DNA of 64,000 bases. It comes from Pseudonocardia sp. MH-G8. Its GTDB lineage: Bacteria > Actinomycetota > Actinomycetes > Mycobacteriales > Pseudonocardiaceae. How positions within the stretch are numbered: position 1 is the first letter of the stretch; each line of letters begins with the position of its first letter. Below, piece by piece: positions 43,103 to 51,579 of this stretch. The notes below the pieces were generated by a model. It saw only the letters and a list, made by a program, of their open reading frames with translations. It ran no database searches and had not been told where the DNA came from. The stretch covers positions 62,001-126,000 of the forward strand of contig NZ_NKYF01000008.1 of assembly GCF_002262885.1 (NCBI RefSeq), given 5' to 3'. Made by a program: the position numbers and the translations under genes.

Positions 43103-44736
43103 CCGGAGGCAACGTGCTCCTGTTGATCCTGCTGGTGCTGCCGCTGGTCGGCGCACTCGTCGTGGCGCCCATGAAGAACAGCCCGGGCACCGCGAAGCTC
43201 ACCGCGATGGGGTTCGCGCTCGCGTCGCTCGTGCTCACCGCGATCACCTGGTTCTCCTACTCGGTGGCGGCCGCCGCCGAGGGCACGCGGTTCCAGCTCG
43301 AGCTGTCCGTGCCGTGGATCCCGGCCTTCGGCACCCGCTTCGCCCTCGGCATCGACGGCATCGCCCTGGTGATGCTGGCGCTGATCGCGGTGCTGGTGCC
43401 GATCGTGCTGGCGTTCTCGTGGGAGGAGAAGCTCCCCGAGGGCCGCACGGTGTCCGGGTTCTTCGCGCTGCTGCTGGCCACCCAGGGCCTGCTGGTCGGC
43501 GTGTTCGCCGCCACCGACGTGTTCCTGTTCTACGTGTTCTTCGAGGCCATGCTGATCCCGATGTACTTCCTCATCGGGCGCTTCGGCGGGCCCCGTCGGC
43601 AGTACGCGGCGGTGAAGTTCTTCCTGTACTCGCTCCTCGGTGGGCTGATCATGCTGGCCTCGGTGATCGGGCTGTTCGTGGTGAGCGGGGAGCAGCTGGG
43701 CGAGGGCACGTTCACCTGGACCGAGCTGCAGGCGATGGCGGCGTCGGTGCCCGAGTCCACGCAGATCTGGCTGTTCCTCGGCTTCTTCGTGGCGTTCGCG
43801 ATCAAGGCGCCGCTCGTGCCGTTCCACACCTGGCTGCCCGACGCCGGTGCCGAGGCCCCGGTCGGGGCGGGCGTGCTGCTCGTCGGCGTGCTGGACAAGG
43901 TGGGCACGTTCGGCTTCCTGCGCTACTGCCTGCCGCTGTTCCCGCTGGCATCGCAGCGGCTCGCACCGCTGGTGCTCACGCTCGCGGTGATCGGGATCCT
44001 GTACGCGGCGCTCCTGGCCGTGGCGCAGAGCGACCTCAAGAGGTTCGTCACCTACACCTCGATCGCCCACTTCGGGTTCATCGCGCTGGGCATCTTCGCG
44101 TTCTCCACCCAGGCGTTCTCCGGGGCCACGCTCTACATGGTCAACCACGGGATCACCACCGGGATGCTGTTCATCGTGCTCGGCATGCTGATCGCCCGCG
44201 GCGGTTCCCGGCTCATCAGCGACTACGGAGGCGTGCACAAGCTCGCCCCGCTGCTCGCAGGCACGTTCCTGCTCGCAGGGCTCGCCTCGCTCGCGCTCCC
44301 GGGCACCAACTCTTTCGTCAGCGAGTTCCTGGTGCTCCTGGGCTCGTTCCCGCGGCAGCCGGTCTTCACGATCCTGGCCACCGTCGGGATCATCTTCGCG
44401 GCGCTGTACGTGCTGTGGGTGTACCAGCAGACGATGCAGGGCCCGGTGCGCGGAGCGGCCGTCCTCGGCGCGCTCGGCTCTGCTGATGCGCGCTCCGCTG
44501 GCGCTCCGCGCGGTGCAGGGGGTCCGGGCACCATGCTCGCTCCGGAGGCCGCGGCGAAGAAGGGCGCGTTCCCGGACCTGTCCGGCCGTGAGATCGCCGT
44601 GCTGACGCCGCTGATCGTGCTCATCCTCGTGCTCGGCTTCTTCCCCGGGCCGGTGCTCGACGTCATCAACCCGTCGGTGACGGCCACCCTGACCGAGGTG
44701 GGCCTGTCCGACCCCGTGGGAGGAATGTCCCGGTGA
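43099..44736 (+). CDS. nuoM: NADH-quinone oxidoreductase subunit M, with a low-complexity insertion
   Basis: 545 residues. Antiporter-like subunit: FFEAMLIPMYFLIGRFGGPRR, KAPLVPFHTWLPDAGAEAPV with the channel Lys, and LKRFVTYTSIAHFGFI. Residues ~455-485 are a Gly/Ala/Arg/Ser-rich stretch (GSADARSAGAPRGAGGPG) in the loop before the last helices, encoded by repetitive GCGCTCCG-like DNA and absent from typical NuoM. The loop is outside the conserved core, so function is probably kept. Confidence 0.95.
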   Translation: MTGGNVLLLILLVLPLVGALVVAPMKNSPGTAKLTAMGFALASLVLTAITWFSYSVAAAAEGTRFQLELSVPWIPAFGTRFALGIDGIALVMLALIAVLVPIVLAFSWEEKLPEGRTVSGFFALLLATQGLLVGVFAATDVFLFYVFFEAMLIPMYFLIGRFGGPRRQYAAVKFFLYSLLGGLIMLASVIGLFVVSGEQLGEGTFTWTELQAMAASVPESTQIWLFLGFFVAFAIKAPLVPFHTWLPDAGAEAPVGAGVLLVGVLDKVGTFGFLRYCLPLFPLASQRLAPLVLTLAVIGILYAALLAVAQSDLKRFVTYTSIAHFGFIALGIFAFSTQAFSGATLYMVNHGITTGMLFIVLGMLIARGGSRLISDYGGVHKLAPLLAGTFLLAGLASLALPGTNSFVSEFLVLLGSFPRQPVFTILATVGIIFAALYVLWVYQQTMQGPVRGAAVLGALGSADARSAGAPRGAGGPGTMLAPEAAAKKGAFPDLSGREIAVLTPLIVLILVLGFFPGPVLDVINPSVTATLTEVGLSDPVGGMSR

Positions 44737-46325
44737 CCCCGCTCGCCCAAGGCGCCATCACGGTGCCCCCGATCGATTACGCGGCGATCGCGCCGCTGAT
44801 CATCGTGCTCGGCGCGGCGTGCCTCGCCGTGCTCGTCGAGGCATTCCTGCCGCGCCACCAGCGCTGGCCTGCCCAGGTGGCGTTGTCGATCGCCGCGCTC
44901 GGTGGCGCAGGCCTCGCGCTGGGCCTGTACGCCGGCAGCGGGCCGCAAGCGGTCACCACGCTGACCGAGTCGCTGGCGATCGACCGGCCGACGCTGTTCC
45001 TGTGGGGCACGCTGCTCGCCCTCGGGCTGGCCAGCGTGCTGCTGATCGCCGACCGCTCCGTCGAGCCGGGCGGGGCCTTCCTCGCCTCGGCGGCCTCGCG
45101 CGCCGCCGTCGGAGGTGGCACCAGCGACCTCACCGAGCCGCCGGAGGACCGCTCCTACGGCACGCCCGGCCTCGCGCCGACCATGCAGACCGAGGTCTTC
45201 CCGTTCACGCTGTTCGCGCTCGGCGGGATGATGACCTTCGTCGCGGCGAACGACCTGCTCACGATGTTCATCGCGCTCGAGGTGCTGTCGCTGCCGCTGT
45301 ACCTGATGTGCGGTCTCGCCCGCAGGCGCCGGCTCCTCTCCCAGGAAGCGGCGGTCAAGTACTTCCTGCTCGGCGCGTTCGCCTCGGCGTTCTTCCTCTA
45401 CGGGCTCGCGCTGATCTACGGCTACGCCGGCACGGTGCGGTTCCCGGAGATCGCCGAAGCCGCCGTGGGTTCCGTGCGATCCGACGCGCTGCTGCTGGGC
45501 GGGCTCGCTCTGCTCGTGATCGGCCTGATGTTCAAGGGGTCGGTCGGCCCGTTCCACACCTGGACCCCGGACGTGTACCAGGGCGCGCCCACACCCGTCA
45601 CCGCGTTCATGGGGTCCTGCACCAAGGTGGCCGCGTTCGGCGGGATCCTGCGGGTCCTGCACGTCGCCTTCGGTGACATGCGCTGGGAGTGGCGTGGCGT
45701 GCTGTGGGCCATCGCGATCGTCTCCATGGCGATCGGCGCTGTGATCGGTCTCACCCAGACCGACATCAAGCGCATGGTCGCGTACTCCTCCGTGGCCCAC
45801 GCGGGCTTCCTGCTGCTCGGCGCGATCGCGGTCACCGAGCAGGGCGTGTCGGGCACGCTGTTCTACCTGCTGGCCTACGGCTTCACGACGCTCGCCGTGT
45901 TCGGCGTGATCAGCCTCGTCCGCGACGCGGACGGCGAGGCCACCCACCTCTCGCAATGGGCCGGGCTCGCCAAGCGTTCGCCGGTCGTGGCCGGCGTGAT
46001 GACCTTCTTGCTGCTCGCCCTCGCCGGTATCCCGCTGACCAGCGGGTTCACGGCGAAGTTCGCCGTGTTCTCCGCGGCACTGGGCGACGGCATGGCGCCG
46101 CTGGTGGTGATCGCGCTGATCGCGAGCGCGGTGGCGGCGTTCTTCTACATCCGGGTGATCGTGCTGATGTACTTCAGCGAGCCGGCGGCCGACGGCCCCA
46201 CCGTCTCGGTGCCGGGCGCGTTCACCACCGCGGCGATCACGCTCGGCGTCATCGTCACCCTGTTGCTCGGGATCGTGCCGACGCTGGCCCTGGACTGGGC
46301 CGGTGGCGGCGGATTCGTCGGCTGA
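44733..46325 (+). CDS. nuoN: NADH-quinone oxidoreductase subunit N
   Basis: 530 residues. Third antiporter-like subunit: EVLSLPLYLMCGLARR, the Lys in LMFKGSVGPFHTWTPDVYQGAPTP, and IKRMVAYSSVAHAGFLLLG. A hydrophilic loop at ~residues 110-150 (EPGGAFLASAASRAAVGGG onwards) is longer than in E. coli. GTG 44733 overlaps the nuoM stop. It ends the nuo operon; the polyprenyl synthase start follows after 22 bp and is probably on the same transcript. Confidence 0.95.
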   Translation: MTPLAQGAITVPPIDYAAIAPLIIVLGAACLAVLVEAFLPRHQRWPAQVALSIAALGGAGLALGLYAGSGPQAVTTLTESLAIDRPTLFLWGTLLALGLASVLLIADRSVEPGGAFLASAASRAAVGGGTSDLTEPPEDRSYGTPGLAPTMQTEVFPFTLFALGGMMTFVAANDLLTMFIALEVLSLPLYLMCGLARRRRLLSQEAAVKYFLLGAFASAFFLYGLALIYGYAGTVRFPEIAEAAVGSVRSDALLLGGLALLVIGLMFKGSVGPFHTWTPDVYQGAPTPVTAFMGSCTKVAAFGGILRVLHVAFGDMRWEWRGVLWAIAIVSMAIGAVIGLTQTDIKRMVAYSSVAHAGFLLLGAIAVTEQGVSGTLFYLLAYGFTTLAVFGVISLVRDADGEATHLSQWAGLAKRSPVVAGVMTFLLLALAGIPLTSGFTAKFAVFSAALGDGMAPLVVIALIASAVAAFFYIRVIVLMYFSEPAADGPTVSVPGAFTTAAITLGVIVTLLLGIVPTLALDWAGGGGFVG

Positions 46326-46347
46326 AGAGCGTGAAAAGCTGGGGGAC

Positions 46348-47349
46348 GTGAACGCGAACGCAATTGCGGGCGTCGAGCTCGGAGACCCTGGGCTCGCCTC
46401 TGCCACGGAGGCGGGGCTCTCCCGCGTGGAGGACCTGCTGCACCGGGAGGTGTACAGCGACTACCAGTTCGTCACGGAGACGTCGCTGCACCTGATCGAA
46501 GCCGGGGGCAAGCGGTTCCGGCCGCTGTTCACGCTGCTCGCGGCCCAGATCGGGCCGCGGCCAGAGGACGACGCCGTGTTCACGGCGGCGGCGGTCGTCG
46601 AGATGATCCACCTGGCCACGCTCTACCACGACGACGTCATGGACTCGGCCACGATGCGCCGGGGAGCGGAGAGCGCCAACTCGCGCTGGGACAACAGCGT
46701 CGCCATCCTCACCGGCGACTTCCTGTTCGCCCACGCCTCCCGGCTCGTGGCCGACCTCGGCCCGGATGCCGTGCGGATCATCGCCGAGACGTTCGCCGCG
46801 CTGGTCACCGGCCAGATGCGCGAGACCCGCGGCCCTCGCACCGACGAGGACCCGGTGCAGCACTACCTCACCGTCATCGCCGAGAAGACGGGGTCGTTGA
46901 TCGCCACCTCCGGCCGCTACGGGGGGATGTTCTCCGGCTGCCCGCCGGAGCACGTGGAGGCGTTGCGCTGCTTCGGCGCCACCATCGGCACCGCGTTCCA
47001 GATCTCCGACGACATCATCGACATCGCCTCACCGTCGGACAGCTCGGGCAAGACGCCGGGCACCGATCTGCGCGAGGGCGTGCTCACCCTGCCGATGCTC
47101 TACGCGCTGCAGGAGAGCGGCGCCGGCGCCGACCGCCTGCGCGTCCTGCTGGCGCAGCCCATCACCGACGACGCCGAGGTCGACGAGGCGCTGGATCTCC
47201 TGCGCCGCGGCGAGGGTCTGGCCAGGGCGCGCGACGTCCTCGCAGGCCAGGCCGCGGACGCGCGGTCCGAGCTGGGCAAGCTGCCGGCCTGCCCGGCCAC
47301 GGATGCCCTGTCGTCGCTCACGAGTTACGTGGTCGACCGCACCGGCTGA
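46348..47349 (+). CDS. Polyprenyl diphosphate synthase (menaquinone side-chain)
   Basis: 333 residues of the trans-isoprenyl diphosphate synthase family. The two Asp-rich motifs are DDVMD (95-99) and DDIID (221-225). GGKRFRPLFTLLA, MRRG and GQMRETRGP complete the active site. It extends allylic diphosphates with IPP. Position beside nuo and among menaquinone genes indicates side-chain synthesis, as with GrcC1 (Rv0562). GTG 46348 follows GGGGGAC; an upstream frame overlapping nuoN is unlikely. Product chain length cannot be stated from sequence alone. Confidence 0.9.
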   Translation: MNANAIAGVELGDPGLASATEAGLSRVEDLLHREVYSDYQFVTETSLHLIEAGGKRFRPLFTLLAAQIGPRPEDDAVFTAAAVVEMIHLATLYHDDVMDSATMRRGAESANSRWDNSVAILTGDFLFAHASRLVADLGPDAVRIIAETFAALVTGQMRETRGPRTDEDPVQHYLTVIAEKTGSLIATSGRYGGMFSGCPPEHVEALRCFGATIGTAFQISDDIIDIASPSDSSGKTPGTDLREGVLTLPMLYALQESGAGADRLRVLLAQPITDDAEVDEALDLLRRGEGLARARDVLAGQAADARSELGKLPACPATDALSSLTSYVVDRTG

Positions 47350-47424
47350 GAACCCGGCTCCACTGGTGAGCGGGCCGCGCCCGTGGCACCGTAGGCGCGT
47401 CCGGAACAGCACACTGGGGGCGCC

Positions 47425-48000
47425 GTGGCCGTGCGTGGTGCTCGGCCCGTCGGGCGTTGGGTGTGGTGGGGCGTCGCCCTGCTAGCCGTGCCCGCCGCGC
47501 TGGCAGCTGTCGGTGTCCTCGTGGTCGACGGCTCGCCCGTCGCCGGTCCGTCGCGCCACGCGGCCGCTCCCGGTGCGGACGGTGGTGCGGTCGCAGGCCT
47601 GACCACCGTGGCGGCCGCGCCCGGAGCCCGGCCCACCCCTGCCGACCACGGCCCCGCCGCCGAGCACACGCGGATCGCCGCAGCGCTCGCCGACCGCCCG
47701 ATCCCGTTCGCCGCCGACTCGGCGGAGCTCACCGAGCCGGCGACCGTGGCCGTGCAGGAGGTGGCCCGGCTGCTCTCCGCGCTCCCGGATGCGCCCGTGC
47801 TGGTCGAGGGCCACGCCGCGGACACCCCGGGCGGGCTGGAGACCGCGCGGCTGCTCTCCGAGCGGCGGGCGGACGTCGTCGCCGGTGCGCTGGAGGCGGC
47901 CGGCGTGGCGGGCGACCGGATCGCGACCCGGGGCCACGCCGCCGAGCGGCCGCTCGACACCGTGGCGCGAAGCCGTCGCGTCGAGATCAGCATCCGGTAG
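47425..48000 (+). CDS. OmpA-domain membrane-anchored protein
   Basis: 191 residues. An N-terminal helix (WVWWGVALLAVPAALAAVGVLVV, ~12-34) anchors it. An Ala/Pro-rich linker follows, and residues ~90-191 form an OmpA/MotB-like peptidoglycan-binding domain (IPFAADSAELTEPATVAVQEVARLL, VEGHAADTPGG, RRVEISIR). The overall design resembles ArfA (Rv0899) of mycobacteria. GTG 47425 has a GGGGGCGCC site. A small proline-rich membrane protein is encoded ten bases downstream. Confidence 0.82.
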   Translation: MAVRGARPVGRWVWWGVALLAVPAALAAVGVLVVDGSPVAGPSRHAAAPGADGGAVAGLTTVAAAPGARPTPADHGPAAEHTRIAAALADRPIPFAADSAELTEPATVAVQEVARLLSALPDAPVLVEGHAADTPGGLETARLLSERRADVVAGALEAAGVAGDRIATRGHAAERPLDTVARSRRVEISIR

Positions 48001-48010
48001 GGGGAACAGC

Positions 48011-48394
48011 GTGGGCGCAGTGTTCGGGCAGGTCTGGGTCCTGTGCGCGGTCTCGTTCGTCGCGGGGTCGGGCGTGACGTGGCTCCTGTTCGTCCGGACG
48101 CCGCGCCGCCCGCCGCCGGTACCGCCCCCGCCGGTCACGCCGATGGCGCGCTGGGCCCCCGAACCCGTGGCGAAGCACGCTGCGGCCACCCCGCCGGCCG
48201 CGCCGCCGTCCCCTGTGGAGCCGGCCCTGGCCAACCTGGACACGCACCGCGACGACGTCCGGCGCCGCCACACGGGCTCGGCCGCGGCAGGCGCCCTGGA
48301 CCGATGGGGCATCGGAGACGCGAAGCGGTCGGCAGCGGAGATCCCGAGACAGCCAGGCCCCGCAGACGCGCCGCCCCCCGACAACGGCCGCTGA
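48011..48394 (+). CDS. Small proline-rich single-pass membrane protein
   Basis: 127 residues. One helix (VWVLCAVSFVAGSGVTWLLFV, ~8-28), then a Pro/Ala-rich region (PRRPPPVPPPPVTPM) and a hydrophilic tail. No enzyme motif is seen. GGGGA precedes GTG 48011, ten bases after the OmpA-domain gene, so the two are co-expressed and could form a cell-envelope pair. ArfA is likewise followed by small membrane proteins ArfB/ArfC in mycobacteria, but homology is not demonstrated here. Confidence 0.75.
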   Translation: MGAVFGQVWVLCAVSFVAGSGVTWLLFVRTPRRPPPVPPPPVTPMARWAPEPVAKHAAATPPAAPPSPVEPALANLDTHRDDVRRRHTGSAAAGALDRWGIGDAKRSAAEIPRQPGPADAPPPDNGR

Positions 48395-48398
48395 GCCG

Positions 48399-48470
48399 CA
48401 CTCCGCACATCCAGTGGTCACTTCGCACAAGGCCCGCCCTATGCGAAGTGACCACCCGGTGTGCGGAGTG
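48399..48470. terminator. 72-bp palindrome between convergent genes
   Basis: Arms 48399-48427 and 48442-48470 match at 26 of 29 positions around a 14-base loop (arms CACTCCGCACA...GTGGTCACTTCGCA). It lies five bases after the proline-rich gene and eight bases before the end of the KorB gene, so it is well placed as a bidirectional terminator. Confidence 0.8.
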
Positions 48471-48478
48471 GCTCGGGA

Positions 48479-49552
48479 TCAGCCCGCGATCGTCCAGGTG
48501 TCGCGGCCGTTCAGCATCGCCTGCAGGTCCGCCGTGCCCGTGGCGGTGGCCTCGGCCACCTGGGCGCGGGTCGCGTCGTCGTAGGTGACGCGGTCGGTGT
48601 TGCGGAAGATGCCGGTGACGGTGTGGTTGAGGTCCTGGTCGGACAGGCGGGAGAGGGCGAACGACAGGTTCAGGTCGGTGGCGTCGTGCACCACGATCTG
48701 GTCGGCGTCGACCTCGTCGACCTTCGCCACGGTGAGCCCGAAGCCCTCGCGCACGACGGCGTAGCTGCCCAGCCCGTCCTCGGCCTCCGGGCCGAAGCGG
48801 ATCGGCTCGCCGTGGTGCACCGGGATCACGCGCTCGGCGGCGTCCTCGCCCTTGCGCAGGACGTCGAAGCTGCCGTCGTTGAAGATCGGGCAGTCCTGGA
48901 AGATCTCCACGAGTGCGCTGCCGCGGTGGGCGGCGGCCGCGCCGAGGACCGCGGTGAGGCCCTTGCGGTCGGAGTCCAGCGCCCGGCCGATGAAGGAGGC
49001 CTCGGCGCCCAGCGCCAGCGAGATGGGGTTGAACGGATGGTCGACCGAGCCCATCGGCGTGGACTTGGTGACCTTGCCCTGCTCGCTGGTGGGCGAGTAC
49101 TGGCCCTTGGTCAGCCCGTAGATCCGGTTGTTGAACAGCAGGATCTTGAGGTTGACGTTGCGGCGCAGGGCGTGGATCAGGTGGTTGCCGCCGATCGAGA
49201 GGGCGTCGCCGTCGCCCGTGACGACCCACACCGACAGGTCCGGCCGGGTGACGGCCAGGCCGGTGGCGATCGCCGGGGCGCGCCCGTGGATCGAGTGCAT
49301 GCCGTAGGTGTTGAGGTAGTACGGGAACCGCGAGCTGCACCCGATGCCCGAGACGAACACGGTGTTCTCACGCTTGATCCCCAGGGTGGGGAGGAACTGG
49401 CGCACGGCGGCCAGCACGGCGTAGTCACCGCAGCCGGGGCACCAACGCACCTCCTGGTCGGAGGTGAAGTCCTTGGCGGTCTGCTTGGCTTCGGTGGTCG
49501 GAACCCCGTCGAGGCCGCCCAGCTGGGGCAGCCCGAGGTCGATCGCGGTCAT
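48479..49552 (-). CDS. korB: 2-oxoacid:ferredoxin oxidoreductase subunit beta
   Basis: 357 residues. The ThDP-binding subunit: RWCPGCGDYAVLAAV begins the cofactor domain, SGIGCSSRFPYYLNTYGMHS and GDGDALSIGGNHL (the GDG motif) bind ThDP/Mg, and NNRIYGLTKGQYSPTS is diagnostic of KorB. With KorA it oxidatively decarboxylates 2-oxoglutarate to succinyl-CoA while reducing ferredoxin, and can run in reverse. ATG 49552 overlaps the korA stop (ATGA). Lack of a fused ferredoxin domain agrees with the KorAB type. Confidence 0.93.
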   Translation of the reverse strand: MTAIDLGLPQLGGLDGVPTTEAKQTAKDFTSDQEVRWCPGCGDYAVLAAVRQFLPTLGIKRENTVFVSGIGCSSRFPYYLNTYGMHSIHGRAPAIATGLAVTRPDLSVWVVTGDGDALSIGGNHLIHALRRNVNLKILLFNNRIYGLTKGQYSPTSEQGKVTKSTPMGSVDHPFNPISLALGAEASFIGRALDSDRKGLTAVLGAAAAHRGSALVEIFQDCPIFNDGSFDVLRKGEDAAERVIPVHHGEPIRFGPEAEDGLGSYAVVREGFGLTVAKVDEVDADQIVVHDATDLNLSFALSRLSDQDLNHTVTGIFRNTDRVTYDDATRAQVAEATATGTADLQAMLNGRDTWTIAG

Positions 49553-51450
49553 GCTCGCACCCCGTTGAGGTAGTCCAGGAACAGGTCCTGCAGCTCTTCG
49601 GCCTTGAACGGCAGGCCGGAGACCTTGGTGTAGCTCTTGACGTCGACGAGGTAGCGGGCCCGCAGCAGCAACGACAGCTGCCCGAGGTTCATCTCGGGCA
49701 CCAGCACGGTGCGGTAGCGGGCGAGTACCTCGCCGAGGTTGGCGGGCATCGGGTTGAGGTGCCGCAGGTGTGCCTGCGCCACGCTGTGTCCCAGCGCGCG
49801 GACGCGGCGGGCGCCGGCGCCGATCGGGCCGTACGTGGAGCCCCACCCCAGGACGAGGAGCTCGGCGTCGCCGTCCGGGTCGTCCACCTCGAGGTCCGGC
49901 ACCGGGATGCCATCGATCTTGGCGGCGCGCAGCCGGACCATGCGGTCGTGGTTGTCCGGGTCGTAGGAGATCGCGCCGCGGCCGTCGGCCTTCTCCAGGC
50001 CTCCGATGCGGTGCTCGAGCCCGGGCGTGCCGGGCACGGCCCACGGGCGGGCGAGCGTGTCGTCGTCGCGCAGGTACGGCCAGAACTCGTCGGAGCCGTC
50101 GGGCGCGTTGGGTTCTGTGGCGAAGCCCGGGTCGACCGTCGGCAGCGTCGAGGCGTCCGGCACCTTCCACGGCTCCGACCCGTTGGCCAGCGAACCGTCG
50201 GACAGCAGGATCACCGGCGTGCGGTAGGTGACCGCCATCTGCACGGCCTCCAGCGCGGCCTGGAAGCAGTCGCCCGGCGAGCGCGGCGCGATCAGCGGCA
50301 GCGGCGCCTCGCCGTTGCGGCCGAACATCGCCTGCAGCAGGTCGGCCTGCTCGGTCTTGGTGGGCAGCCCGGTGGAGGGCCCGCCGCGCTGCACGTCCAC
50401 CACCAGCAGCGGAAGCTCCAGCGCCACCGCGAGGCCGATGGTCTCCGACTTCAGCGAGATGCCCGGTCCCGACGTGGTGGTGACGCCCAGCGCGCCGCCG
50501 AACGCCGCGCCCAGCGCCGCGCCGACGCCGGCGATCTCGTCCTCGGCCTGGAACGTGGTGACGCCGAACGACTTGTGCTTGGACAGCTCGTGCAGGATGT
50601 CCGACGCCGGCGTGATCGGGTACGAGCCGAGGAACACCGGCAGGCCGGTGACCTGCCCGGCCGTGACGATCCCGTAGGCGAGCGCGGTGTTGCCGGTGAT
50701 CTGGCGGTAGGTGCCGACGTCGAGCTTGGCCGGCGCCACCTCGTAGGTGACCGCGAAGGCTTCGGTGGTCTCGCCGTAGGCGTGGCCCGCCTTGTAGGCC
50801 AGGATGTTGGCCTCGGCCAGGTCGGGGCGGCGCGCGAACTTCTCCCGCAGGAACCGCTCGGTGCCCTCGTGCGGCCGGTGGTACATCCAGGACAGCAGGC
50901 CGAGGGCGAACATGTTCTTCGCCCGCTCCGCGTCCTTCTTCGACAGCCCGGTCTCCTCCAGCGCCCCGCGCGTGAGCGTGGCCATCGCGACCGGGAACAC
51001 CGAGTACTGGTCGAGCGAGTCGTCCTCGAGCGGGTTGGCCTCGTAGCCGACCTTCGTGAGGTTCCGCTTCGTGAACTCGTCGGTGTTGATGATCAGGATG
51101 CCGCCGGCGGGCAGGTCGGCGATGTTGGCCTTGAGTGCGGCCGGGTTCATCGCCACCAGCACGTCGGGGCGGTCGCCCGGGGTGAGGATGTCGTAGTTCG
51201 CGAAGTGCAGTTGGAACGACGACACGCCGGGAAGGGTGCCGGCAGGCGCCCGGATCTCGGCGGGGAAGTTGGGCAGCGTCGACAGGTCGTTGCCGAACGC
51301 CGCGGTCTCGGAGGTGAACCGGTCACCGGTGAGCTGCATGCCGTCGCCGGAGTCGCCGGCGAACCGGATGACGACGCGGTCGCGCTGCTGCACCTCGCGT
51401 CCGCCGTCGGACGATGTCGGAACCTGGTCGACGGCGGTGTCAGAAGTCAT
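49549..51450 (-). CDS. korA: 2-oxoacid:ferredoxin oxidoreductase subunit alpha (gamma-alpha fusion)
   Basis: 633 residues. The N-terminal gamma domain (VVIRFAGDSGDGMQLTGDRF, residues ~25-200) is fused to the alpha domain (FLGSYPITPASDILHELSKH, TSGPGISLKSE, VVDVQRGGPSTGLPTKTEQADL). This is the usual actinobacterial KorA. It sits upstream of korB in a two-gene operon. The leader (51451-51550) contains TTAGC/GCTAA half-sites around 51502-51515, not convincing as an operator. Confidence 0.93.
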   Translation of the reverse strand: MTSDTAVDQVPTSSDGGREVQQRDRVVIRFAGDSGDGMQLTGDRFTSETAAFGNDLSTLPNFPAEIRAPAGTLPGVSSFQLHFANYDILTPGDRPDVLVAMNPAALKANIADLPAGGILIINTDEFTKRNLTKVGYEANPLEDDSLDQYSVFPVAMATLTRGALEETGLSKKDAERAKNMFALGLLSWMYHRPHEGTERFLREKFARRPDLAEANILAYKAGHAYGETTEAFAVTYEVAPAKLDVGTYRQITGNTALAYGIVTAGQVTGLPVFLGSYPITPASDILHELSKHKSFGVTTFQAEDEIAGVGAALGAAFGGALGVTTTSGPGISLKSETIGLAVALELPLLVVDVQRGGPSTGLPTKTEQADLLQAMFGRNGEAPLPLIAPRSPGDCFQAALEAVQMAVTYRTPVILLSDGSLANGSEPWKVPDASTLPTVDPGFATEPNAPDGSDEFWPYLRDDDTLARPWAVPGTPGLEHRIGGLEKADGRGAISYDPDNHDRMVRLRAAKIDGIPVPDLEVDDPDGDAELLVLGWGSTYGPIGAGARRVRALGHSVAQAHLRHLNPMPANLGEVLARYRTVLVPEMNLGQLSLLLRARYLVDVKSYTKVSGLPFKAEELQDLFLDYLNGVRA

Positions 51451-51579
51451 TCGAGGTCGGTCCTCGGGTCGACGGGGCGTGCCACGGATCTCTCTTCGAG
51501 GTTAGCTCGCGCTAAGCCCGGGTGTCGTTCTACCCCGGTCCACGTCACACCGCGCCCTTCGTCTTCCTGCAACCCGCCG

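Noticed and set aside
40463..43156. Very long minus-strand reading frame (about 900 codons) opposite nuoJ-L
   Set aside because: GC-rich actinobacterial genes produce long open antisense frames. The translation is Arg/Gln/His-rich with no family resemblance, while nuoJ, nuoK and nuoL are certain on the plus strand.
51502..51515. TTAGC/GCTAA half-sites upstream of korA as a DtxR-type operator
   Set aside because: Arms of five bases with no extended symmetry; expected by chance in this much sequence.
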